This document shows positions 54,401 through 64,000 of a DNA stretch of 64,000 bases, in pieces. The position numbers and the translations under genes are program-made. The stretch is from the NCBI RefSeq assembly GCF_910592395.1, contig NC_088310.1, positions 18,421,501 to 18,485,500 on the forward strand, read 5' to 3'. Within the stretch, counting starts at the first letter, position 1; the number at the start of each line of letters is the position of its first letter. The notes under the pieces are model-generated. The model made no database searches. It was not told the DNA's origin and was given only the letters and a program-made list of their open reading frames with translations. Origin of the DNA: Lineus longissimus. Taxonomy: Eukaryota; Nemertea; Pilidiophora; Heteronemertea; Lineidae.

Positions 54401-57400
54401 AGCGACATGTGTAATTATAATCGCTGCTATGTTGCAACAAAAGAATCTCTTGTCTGCAGGCTAGGTTTGCTATTGACTCATAGGTTGCTGCGACCTGCCG
54501 TCACCACAAACAAGCAACTATCGTTGCATGTGACTTAAATCGCAGATACATTGATTTAATTTATCTTTTTGTGGGGCATCTAAGACAGGTTGTTTGTAGA
54601 TACTGGCATATAGATTATCAAAGCAACTCAGCTAATCCCTCTGTCATGTCTATGCAAATAAGAGACTGCACTGTTATCAGTAAAGATCAAGTGGATCAAT
54701 TCACTTCCTTCGATGCTTTATAGACTATGGATATACTCAGTTAACAATTTTGACCAATCACACCAGATTATCAATATCAGATTTGCCCAGGAAGAGCTTG
54801 AAATTCTTCTGACCATCAGGGAAAGAAAACAGAAGTTGGTGAAAGTATACTGTCAGATTTAGAAGCATTCCATTATCTAAGATTGCGATTCTTGCAGGGC
54901 CTACAAAGTACGAGCGACTTGATACAGATCTGGCTGATGCCATGGAGACGCTGAAGAAACAGGAGAAAGAAGAAGTGGAGATGACAAGGCGAGAGCGTGA
55001 GGAGGGGGAAGCCAAGGAAATGAGGAAAGATGAAATGGTAAACGCATAAATTACTGCAGAGAGTTTTAGAGGCTTTTCTCCACATTTCTGGGTTACACTG
55101 CACATTCCACTGGAAAAGTCTTTGTCATTTGACACCAAGTGGCCTGCCTGAGCCACAGAGAAAATATCTTTAGAATAGAACATGAATGTGGAAGAAGACT
55201 GTATAACTTTTTACTACATGGTGCTGGGTCAACTTTACTGCAACGTTAACTGAGAAAACGAGTTGTGGACACAGCAATCTGCCAGTTTTGGAGTGCCAGC
55301 CCACATACTAGAGAATTGTCCCGACTTCTCTGCCCAATGATATAGGACGTGGCCAGAGGGGGCAGGACTAAGACCAAGCTGTGGGGATTGCTGGATGGAC
55401 TTGCCACTTGTACTGCCTCTTCCAGATGTAACTTAATCTCTCGCACCTGCCCCTCCTTATGTATGTAACTTCGAGTTCCAATTTTTCTTCTTGCAGCTGC
55501 GACAAGAAGAAAATGAGAAAAATGCAGAAGTGAGCATCTTGGTTCCCAAGGTGTTGCCGATGAGGAACTACTTGATGAGGGCAGTCATGCCAACGTTGAT
55601 TGAGGGATTGATTGATTGTGTGAAACACCGGCCGGAGAATGGTGTTGACCATTTGGTAAGTTGGTGACCAATTCATCCTCCTTTGTTTCCTCTGGTGAAA
55701 TCAATGTCTGAAAGTAACCAAATATTGTTCCTAGCTCCCAAGATTGTTCATCAGATTGAAGATCCGAGTTACCATAGAAGATTTCCAGGATTTCTCAAGA
55801 GTTGAATTGAAAGGATATCTTTCACCCCTCTCTAGTCTAACGAATTGGCAAAGAATTTTGTGGTTCTACCATGCCATGAAGAGCATATTCAATCTGATCA
55901 ACCAATGCGCACTGACAGATAAAAGTCTAATAGGAAAGTTTCTTCCAAATTTAAATGTATGTTCCAATGAAAGGAAAAGATGACAAAGAACTTTTATAAC
56001 TTTTGCCGCATGCACTTATCCTTTTTCATTGAAAACTTGAGTGCTTCACTGTAATCAAGTTAGTTTATTTCAAGCCAATATATTTGAAAAACCCAATAAT
56101 TTTATGCTATCAAACTTCATTTTGTAAACTTTCAAGCATGCTCCTCGCAAATATGCAATGACAAATTAATTATGCCCCATCCAAAAGTGCAGTTAACAGC
56201 ACTTCTCTTTTCATTAATTCTGATGATGTGTACTCTATATTCCTATTGAATTAGGATTCATTAATTCAAGTAAATCTCCTTGTTAAGCATGGAATCAAAA
56301 ATCAAGGGCACTATACACCAGAAAGGCGGTTTTTGGTGCTATGCCTCAGTTGATAGGGTGCAGATATCACGTCCGTATGGAACTTTTCTCTATTTTGATG
56401 ATATGTAATGTTTTATGTATGATTATGTTATCTTCTACCAAGGAGGTTTTAAATAAATGAGTAAATAAATGAAGAATATCAAGTATCGTAAGTTTGCTTC
56501 AAGTAACAACAGAATAAATTTCGAATTCTGACTCATACACATTACTGTAGTTTTCCGACTTTACTCTGGGGGACAACTCAACTCTACTTCAAACAATCCT
56601 TTCCAAAATGTTGACTCCACTACACAATGTTTCTTTTTTCCACTGCAAATACCCGCCATCCTACAGAGGCCCCTTCTTTTCAATCCTCCACTAAGATACC
56701 AAACTCCAGTCATATTTTTTCAAACTCAAGTTCGGAGAGGTACATAAATTTCAGTATAAGGGGTTGTGTACGCAAATGTTTACTAGAAATAGGGGATTGG
56801 GGGTGGACATTTTTGCCAGGGGGTAGGGATTTTAGGTTGTTAAACCAGCAGGAAGGAGCTTATTAAAAGTTCTGGGTAACTACCTGGAATATCGTGTTTG
56901 GTAAGTTCCTTTGAGATGGTCCCTCCATGCTTTGTCGATTTGTCGAACTTCTGATTCTGCAGTATCTGAAGCAGTTGACAATATCAGAGAACTCGAGCTA
57001 TCTTTTATAAGCAGTTTGTAAACGTCTTTCAAGAGGAAAAACCATTTACAACATCTTGTTATGACAATCAGAGAATGATATCTGAAGAGTGTTTTGGCGG
57101 CTTGGATGAAAGTGGATTTGAAACAAAACAACGCTGTCATCGGGCAAACACGCTGGCTCAATATTTAGCGTCTGCACATTCAATTTCAAGATACCAATAT
57201 TTATAATTGGAATTTTGGATGATATTTTTTTTGCATCTGAAATGATCAACTCGGTAATCACCATAAAATACGAGGGCTGTCAGATGGATGAGATTGATGT
57301 TTGAAAGTAACGTCACTGCATCAGAGTTGGTGTGTTTGATTCCCTGTGGAGCTGATTCTTGTTGTGTTGCTCTGATGGCAGTGTGAGAGGGGAAGGGGAG

Positions 57401-58090
57401 GGCAGACTCGCTCTAATGGAACTGCATGCGTTCCTTTACCTCATTAACGGTTGGTTTCCAGCATTATGTTTCACTACATGATGATGTTGGAGCTAGATAC
57501 AGGGAAGACACCTGTGGATACTGGACACCCTCACTGTTTTAAGACACCAAATTGTGTCCCCAATTAGTCATTTTCATCCTAAAGCTGATTTCTATCTGTA
57601 ATCGGGAAAACCAATCTATTTGACAAAACTAGTCAGTATCAGAATATGCCAGGGTTAGGTTCTACCGTGACTGGTTATAGTGATGTACAGAAGAACACAT
57701 CGGAAGTGACAAATGTTGTCCTTAATAGAGAGGTGACCTGAATAGAGAGGTCAAAGTGAATGGAACAACCAATCTGGGATCACACTGGTGTCCTTGATAG
57801 AGAGGGTTTCCTTAATAAAGTTGTGTCAAAAAAGAGAAGTTCTACTAAAAATTCTGAAATTAGATTGTTTTTTCTCTTTAAAGGCAGAGTACATCTTCAA
57901 GCGCAATCCACAAGAATGCTACATGCCTCAAGAGGAGGAGGTGGATGGGGGAGATGAGGGGGAGGAAATGGAGGGGGTCGAGTCTATGGAGGACGAGATG
58001 GTGGAATTCTTGGCGAGAGAGATGACGTCATCAGATGGTAGTAAGAAATCGGCAGTGTCCACGCCCCTGTCCCGATCAAGATCTTCATAG
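51455..58090 (+). CDS. AK7-like kinase/Dpy-30 cassette (tandem duplicate of AK7 exons 9-15)
   Basis: Seven in-phase exons: 51455-51583, 52617-52878, 53273-53545, 54270-54356, 54898-55037, 55497-55655 and 57884-58090; about 418 residues. Exon lengths follow AK7 exons 9-15 (129/262/273/87/140/159/207 against 129/241/258/81/140/159/39), with the same phases. The product has an adenylate kinase domain with P-loop GPPASGKT (8-15 of the visible part) and the canonical GFILDGFPRT (about 112-121), a coiled coil, a Dpy-30 motif with RNYLMRAVMPTL, and a new acidic/Ser-rich tail of about 55 residues after KRNPQ. No ATG opens the first exon and no copy of the Rossmann half was found upstream. It is either a separate gene with an unseen 5' exon or an alternative 3' half spliced from AK7 exon 8 (phase 0, compatible). 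A poly(A) signal is at 58788-58793. Confidence 0.9.
53641..53875 (+). repeat. 117 bp tandem duplication
   Basis: Two adjacent, almost identical units starting 'tccctcaagtgatatgatag' in the intron after the third visible exon of the AK7-like cassette. Confidence 0.9.
55656..57883. other. Last intron of the AK7-like cassette
   Basis: A 2.2 kb intron before the terminal exon. It ends in a decayed pogo-like copy (about 57500-57660) and a second one (57688-57845). Frames at 55744-55983 and 56627-56866 have no recognisable domain. Confidence 0.5.
57688..57845 (-). mobile_element. Pogo/Tigger-like MITE, copy 8
   Basis: It has 'gtccttaatagagaggt' and 'gtgtccttgatagagag' phrases and ends 'gaagttctact'. 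It abuts the acceptor of the last exon (57884) by about 40 bp. Confidence 0.6.
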
Positions 58091-58800
58091 ACAGACGGAC
58101 ATGGACTTAGATCCTGTTAGTTTCCGTAGGTCTCGTGATGAAAAAGTGGGACTAAAGTGGCCTTATCCAAGCCCTCTGGTCATGACTTTCTCCTCATAAG
58201 GCAAATTTGGGATGAATGGAAATTATGATTGAACAGCAGGGACGTGGAATAATGATGTATTTTTATTGCAATTGGGGTCATTTTGGACTGAAATTTTAAA
58301 AAGATTAGGAGGAAGCTACAGAGAACAAAGATCGAACTTCTGAGGAATACTCACATGGCAGCAAAAAACCAAGCATCGTTGTCTAAAGAGTCATGTTCAC
58401 GTCAATTCAGACAACTCTAAACAGTATTCCTCTGTGCAATACAAAACAGCCAGTGCCATTTGAACAGGGGTTGGGGACCGAGAAAACAATTCTCATAGTT
58501 TATATGAAACATAAACCCGAAAATACTCAGTTAATTTGCAGTACTGGTGTCAGAAGAACACAAAATGGTTTGGACTTTGTTAGTTTTTTTCTCACTAATC
58601 TTGTTATTTGCTCTTCGACGGTCCAGTATTGGAAAAATAACCTGTGTGCCACATTTAGTGCAAATTGGGCAGTTAGAACACTGGAGAATACTTAATTGTT
58701 TTGGTACATTCTGAATAGTGTTAAATTTACTTTTTATACGTTTAACATGTAAAAAAGCTTATAATTTGTATTTATTTGTTAGTTATCAATAAAATGGTAA
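58091..58800 (+). other. 3' UTR of the AK7-like cassette
   Basis: From the stop codon to the AATAAA at 58788-58793, followed by a satellite. No other coding signal is convincing; the frame at 58393-58695 looks like chance. Confidence 0.5.
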
Positions 58801-58848
58801 AAAGGACACTTTCTTGTTTTATTGAAGTAGTCTCCTCAAAAACCGGAG

Positions 58849-59220
58849 TTCAGCTATTTAGCCCTTCGGAAGTTAAATCAAGCTGGTCTCCTCGACAACT
58901 GCAGTTGTAACTGCTGTAGGAGCTATTTAGCCCTTCGGAAGTTAAATCAAGCTAGTCTCCTCAACAACTGCGATTGCAACTGCTGTAGGAGCTATTTAGC
59001 CCTTCGGAAGTTATATCAAGCTAGTCTCCTCGACAACTGCAATTGTAACTGCTGTAGGAGCTATTTAGCCCTTCGGAAGTTAAATCAAGCTAGTCTCCTC
59101 GACAACTGCAGTTGTAACTGCTGTAGGAGCTATTTAGCCCTTCGGAAGTTAAATCAAGCTAGTCTCCTCGACAACTGCAGTTGTAACTGCTGTAGGAGCT
59201 ATTTAGCCCTTCGGAAGTTA
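58849..59220 (+). repeat. 69 bp satellite
   Basis: About five and a half units of exactly 69 bp; each has 'gtctcctcgacaactgcagt' and 'agctatttagcccttcggaa'. Confidence 0.92.
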
Positions 59221-59520
59221 AATCAAGCTAGACTCCTCGACAACTGCAGTTATAACAGCTGTAGTCTCCTCGACAACTGCAGTTATAACAGCTGCAGTAT
59301 CCTCGACAACTGCAGTTATAACAACTGCAGTCTCTTCGACAACTGCAGTTATAACAGCTGCAGTCTCCTTGACAACTGCAGTTATAACAGTTGCAGTCTC
59401 CTCGACAACTGCAGTTATAACAACTGCAGTTATAACAACTGCAGTCTCCTCGACAACTACAGTTATAACAGCTGCAGTCTCCTCGACAACTGCAGTTATA
59501 ACAGCAGCAGCAGCTATTTT
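59221..59520 (+). repeat. 33 bp satellite derived from the 69 bp unit
   Basis: About nine units of 33 bp, 'gtctcctcgacaactgcagt' plus 'tataacagctgca', corresponding to the first half of the neighbouring 69 bp unit. The palindromes AACTGCAGTT and CAGCTG recur. A minus-strand frame through the array is a by-product of the period being a multiple of three. Confidence 0.92.
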
Positions 59521-61822
59521 TAACACAACAACTTTTTTGTAGCTTTTATTTCATTGCGCATTTGGAATCACTGAAAAGTTTCGAGTTAGATCGGTATGTC
59601 ACGCAAATCCTACTGACATGCTCATCGGTCTTCTCCCAACTTCACGAATGCGTGCAGTTTTTAAGGACCTTTCTTCATCGCTAAATCAACGTTACTGGTG
59701 CATGAACACACAGCCTTGGTAATTACCAATCTTTCCCAGCGCAGCACAGCGCTGAACAGAACGATTAATTCTCTAAACTATCGAACCAATTTCATGTTAT
59801 GTTGACAAAGCTTCGTCTTTTTTTCTACAACTCCTTGCATATCTCGCTCCTTGGGCTGAAGTCATAGCAGACAAGGGCTGTGATAAATATAGTCGCCAAG
59901 CGATGCCCAAAATTAGAAATTACTGGTTCATTACCTGTTGGTATGTCGGTATAATGATATCGGACTGGGGGCATTAGATTCACCATGTGTGGTGTGACCA
60001 AGTGTGGTAAACGCAATTACCATTCCTAGGCTCTTTTTTGCTCCAACTCCGATTTTGACTTCGGCGTGGCATGGGTGATTTCACTGGCGGGATCGGGCTA
60101 AGAATTTGTTCAGTCAAAGGAAGTTAAAACCCTCTCCGCGTGTCTCCAACATCATTAAGTTGGTATGGAATAGCAATATTCTGTCCATCAACTAGATAAT
60201 TCCTGCAACTATAGATACAGGTAAAAGTCACTTGGTTAATATTCCAAAGATGTTACTAACTGATTGCCTCTGAGCAATCATGGGAGGAATGAGCAGGACT
60301 CTGATGAGGCTACTTATAGGTATGTCCTGGTTGAGGCTTGAAATTACAGGGTATAGTATTGAGGATTTTGGTCATGGAAGATGGAGGGGCAATAGGTTCT
60401 CAGAGGAGGGGGAAGAATTCAAATTCCAATTTCATCATTTTTCGTCCGGAATCTGCATGATTTGGTGTGATCGGGGGGGGAGAAGCAGGCCTCTTGTATT
60501 TTCAATGGCACACCGAGTGCTGCACTGATGATGAGCTACATTGTTTGCCTTTGACTATAAGCTCATTGGCTAATCTGAGCAAACCAACATAAAAAGTGTT
60601 TCTATCTCCAAATCCTCCAGCAGACAACACGTCCAAAATCACACTGTTAGCAAGCAAGGGATTGAACAGGAGCTGAATCTAATGTGTCTAGCGCCATTAG
60701 CTAAACTAACTGGACTATCGCTAAACTGATCAGAATAAATTTCTTGTGGTGTTGCAGCACAAGAATAGAAATGAATTTTTAGTTTGTCTGGCAATATGTC
60801 GGTAGATTTGGTTGGAGGCACACATATAAGGAAACCCCAGTACAATTACTAGTACAGCCTCTGTGTACATTAGTGTGTACTTCCAGCTCTTTTCTATACA
60901 CTGTAGGGGCTATAATTGTACTGTGGCTATAGTTGTACCCCTTTACCTTAGCTGTGGCTGTTATCCCTGAAAAAATGAGCTTCTTCATCTTCGAGAAGTA
61001 CGCTTGCATGGTATGCTTACAAAATATAACCGTTAATCCTAAGTCGTCTATATTCTTGATCTTAGGTATCATCAGGTGATGACAAAATCCCAAGACAGCC
61101 TCAGTTAAGCCACAAAAAGCTGTGAGTACGGTACATTAGTCCAAATTGGCATCAGTAAACATCTCGTCATTATTGATTGAAATAGTATCAGAGATGGAAA
61201 GTCAGGCAATTTCCACATGTCAGTCGACTGACTCAATGTTGTTCATGTGTGTTGTCAGTGAGTGTGCGTTTGTCAATTGATTGCGGGCTATTGATGCCTT
61301 ATTTTCAAGTGCCTGTGATCGATCTCGACCGCAATTCGATCACTTCCTCGATGATTGACATTAGATATAGGAAAGAAAAACTTCAATCGAATCATGCCAA
61401 TAAGACACGGTAGCGATCAGATATCAGTCGTGACTGCTCATGGGCATCGACTTTTGTACGGCCACACTAGTTATAGGTGGCCAGTACTAAATAATTGTAA
61501 TTCGATTTTGGTGTGAATGTGGAGAAACTGGACATTTGCGAATCTAGGCAAATCTTCCTGGTCTATGGTAAATACAATGCCAGAAGGATTATTTTAAGAA
61601 GAGTACCGGAGAGGGGCAATGTTGTGTATAGTTTTGAGTTAGACATAAGGTAAAATGGTACAATTAGCCCCCGGTACAATTATACGTTCTTCGCTTGATA
61701 AGGCTGAATTAGGAATGATTTCCGAGTGCACGACCACACCATGACAAAGGGAGTATTGAGTTGTGATAAAGGCAACGAATGATAATGCCAGATATTTACA
61801 ATCTCACCATCACAAAAAAGTA
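59521..61822. other. No gene recognised
   Basis: Unique sequence with short chance frames on both strands (for example 60280-60528 and 60779-61093). No domain, splice-consistent exon set or repeat stands out. Confidence 0.4.
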
Positions 61823-61997
61823 CAGTAGAACCTTCCTTAGCGGACATCTCTTTATACAGGACACCTCTCTGATGAGGACACTAGTTTTGGTCCCTAATTG
61901 GGTGTTTCCATTCAATTTGATCTCTCTAATTAGGAACCTCTCTATCAAAACAGCACTTGTCATCTCCGAAGGTGGCCTTAATAAAGAGGTTCTACCG
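61823..61997 (+). mobile_element. Pogo/Tigger-like MITE, copy 9
   Basis: CAGTAGAACCTTCCTTAG at the left and 'gaggttctaccg' at the right, with TA on both sides. Confidence 0.75.
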
Positions 61998-62604
61998 TAT
62001 TGAGTTGTAATGGGTAACGCAAAATGTCTTCAGAGATATAAAGTTGCTTCAGCATCAATCTTATCCGTCAGCAATCAACAGAGCATTGTCTCCTCGATGA
62101 ATTATTGAGTGTACGCTCTAGCGAAATAAAGGTCAGGATAACTGGTCTGTGAACAACTTGTTAGCGAGCAAGAATATCTTGACGATAGATAGCTAGGGAA
62201 AGATCAGGCGAGATTCCATCTGGTCAGATGGGTCAAAAGGGAGGCTAAGATTCTTTGACCCACCAGTACATTTCTGCACACGAGAACATGCGGATTAGTA
62301 CATCAGTACATTGAGGAGCAACAGATTTCAGAAGCTGCGGCTGGCTCCAATTGAACGCAGCGTGCAGCCCACCACCCACCACTCTCCTCATTACTGGCTT
62401 GAGGCAACTAATTGCTGCTTCATCTCCAGGACCTTCAGGGGCCAATTCCGCTAGAAATATTCCCATTTAATTTTAATGAAATTGGAATGTTTTCCGTTCT
62501 TCGAAGGTCTAAGGTTTTCATCTTTAACGACGCAGACGTGGCGTTTTGTTCTCGGGGCAAGATGTCTCTAGATTAGATATTGGTAATAAGTTTTAATAAG
62601 AGAC

Positions 62605-62767
62605 TTGTATGGTTTGAACACAGAGTGTAGTTTGTATGGTTTGAACACAGAGTGAAGTTTGTATGGTTTGAACACAGAGTGAAGTTTGTGTGGTTTGAAC
62701 ACAGAGTGAAGTTTGTATGGTTTGAACACAGAGTGAAGTTTGTATGGTTTGAACACAGAGTGAAGTT
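62605..62767 (+). repeat. 27 bp tandem repeat, six units
   Basis: Unit ttgtatggtttgaacacaga plus 'gtgaagt'. Because 27 is divisible by three, it opens nine-residue repeat frames that I take as artefacts. Confidence 0.9.
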
Positions 62768-63640
62768 AGATCTTGAAAAGTATTTCAAAACAGGAATGCA
62801 TTGTATTTTTAAGATATGGCTTTTGGCAAGGAGACTATTCATCCCGTGCCCCGCTTGATGGGCTCATTGTGTCCTTGTGGATCAATACCTCTGTCAGAAG
62901 TCATTTCTCTGTCAACTGGACAACAAAAAGGAGAACCCCTCCTGATCTTGTTGTCGCTATCTCATAAAATCACCAGCCTAAACCACCAACCAACTGCCCT
63001 AACAAGTGCTCGGGACAACCGGATTGTTTGCGAGATAGAATATCCTTCTGACATATGAGCCTTCCAGTGGGACCATCAGCCATACTTGCATCTGCAGTCA
63101 TGACATCTCATGATGGTGAATATCTCCCTTGGTGCCAGTGTTCCATCATTATATCAAATAATGACAAGTGTTTGCCACTGGGCCAGGGTTGAACGCTATC
63201 TAATTTTTCATGGGTTTTATCTTGTAAGACAGCAATCCCGACCAGCCATAATTTGAAACTCGAGGGTCTAATCAACGCTCTTACTTGAGGAGCTTCCATA
63301 GGGAACCTTGAACCTATTATTGTAGGGTGCAAGCAGTTGGTATGAGCAGCTCTTTAACTCGTGAAAGTTTGAGCATTGAGCAGCCTCTGGCACTCTATCC
63401 GATTCAATGTCCTAATCCTATAGCAAGACACTTAACCCCGCATGCCTCCTTCAATCCAATTGTGGGATGGGTACTGGTCAGTAGGATAAAGAGAAGTGCT
63501 ATATGAGCAGCTCTTAGAGATCTCGTGGTATGTTTCATGTGAGACTGGGAAATAATCATCAAAGTGGATCTGAATGACTCACTTTTAGAGTTGAAAAGCT
63601 TGCTATATAAAACAAAGACATCATCATTACTCTAGTACAA

Positions 63641-63757
63641 CCAACCATTTAGTCAAAGAAGCATTGAATTCAATTCCTGCAAACTCTTCGGCACATGCAA
63701 CCAACCGTTTAGTCAAAGAAGCATTGAATTCCTGCAAACTCTTCGGCACTTGCAACT
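63641..63757 (+). repeat. Direct duplication of about 60 bp
   Basis: Two copies of 'gcaaccaaccrtttagtcaa' with 'agaagcattgaattcctgca' and 'aactcttcggcac'; the first has five extra bases. Confidence 0.85.
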
Positions 63758-63850
63758 CTATTGCAAAAGAAGCTTTTGATTTCCAACTGCTGAATTAAAA
63801 GCGAACACTTTAATTAGTGTCAAATTAACGATGAAAGCAGGTGTCTTTTT

Positions 63851-64000
63851 TCAAGGCCAGAAAATTAATATCACGACTCCTTCAATCCAATCTAATGACT
63901 GCACAGTGCCGACATAGAAGATGATGGCTTTTTTTTCATCCACTCCAATGATAATGGCTCCATGATCATCAAAGTGAGACTTTGTAGGCATTTCATTGCC
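63851..64000 (-). CDS. Possible exon running off the right edge
   Basis: The minus strand is open from the window edge for 49 codons to a stop at about 63851. It contains HFDDHGAIIIGVDEKKAIIF and ends IEGVVILIFWP. The composition looks protein-like, with alternating hydrophobic stretches, but I recognise no family, and without the upstream sequence a chance frame cannot be excluded. Confidence 0.25.
   Translation of the reverse strand, partial: GNEMPTKSHFDDHGAIIIGVDEKKAIIFYVGTVQSLDWIEGVVILIFWP

Larger units (their letters stand above)
61998..63840. other. Right-hand intergenic repeats
   Basis: Includes the 27 bp repeat (62605-62767), a SINE-tail-like stretch around 63420-63510 ('gcaagacacttaacccc', 'aagtgctatatgagcag') and a 60 bp direct duplication. 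A minus-strand frame of 73 codons at 62245-62466 is unassigned. Confidence 0.4.

Noticed and set aside
59218-59526. Repeat protein of about 100 residues on the minus strand
   Set aside because: The 33 bp satellite period keeps the frame open by itself; there is no other sign of coding.
62245-62466. Minus-strand 73-codon gene
   Set aside because: Composition is not absurd, but no family, promoter or neighbouring exon supports it.
62568-62842. Nine-residue repeat proteins on the minus strand
   Set aside because: They are by-products of the 27 bp tandem repeat, open in more than one frame.

Overview
The window is nuclear DNA from an animal. Genes are split by GT-AG introns, coding exons are short, and most of the space between them is young repeats and small DNA transposons. 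The gene set (Rab1A, adenylate kinase 7, inositol-tetrakisphosphate 1-kinase, a proton-dependent oligopeptide transporter relative, a peptide-type GPCR and alpha-kinase copies) and the repeat load fit an invertebrate, probably marine (spiralian or invertebrate deuterostome). The sequence read by eye does not fix the phylum.

Layout. 0.5-2.5 kb: an alpha-kinase-like pseudogene split by a 1.1 kb insertion. 3.05-3.66 kb: last exon of a rhodopsin-class GPCR. 4.2-9.8 kb (+): a complete 10-exon, 12-TM SLC15/POT-like carrier. 14.5-18.7 kb (-): the four 3' exons of ITPK1. 19.5-20.2 kb: a second, 5'-truncated alpha-kinase copy. 20.6-27.05 kb: a 6.5 kb foldback structure, with inverted arms of 0.8 and 1.0 kb enclosing a 3.9 kb minisatellite. 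30.2-35.1 kb (-): the complete 7-exon Rab1A gene. 36.6-48.3 kb (+): the complete 15-exon AK7 gene, divergent from Rab1A. 51.5-58.1 kb (+): a tandem duplicate of AK7 exons 9-15 only. 58.8-64 kb: nested satellites and repeats, with a possible minus-strand exon at the right edge.

The most notable points are: (1) the AK7 locus, where the kinase/Dpy-30 half has been duplicated as a seven-exon cassette whose first exon is in the same phase as AK7 exon 9, so one promoter could serve two alternative 3' halves; (2) the transposase-less foldback element; (3) a POT-family carrier that has lost the ExxER motif; (4) two perfect 18-1-18 hairpins, each with 8 bp direct repeats nearby; (5) several MITE families, one of which appears to supply the poly(A) signal of the POT-like gene. 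Rab1A (ER-Golgi traffic), ITPK1 (inositol phosphates), AK7 (ciliary nucleotide balance) and the carrier are neighbours without an evident shared pathway. Exon joins were worked out by eye from splice sites, reading phase and family knowledge; no alignment or search was run.
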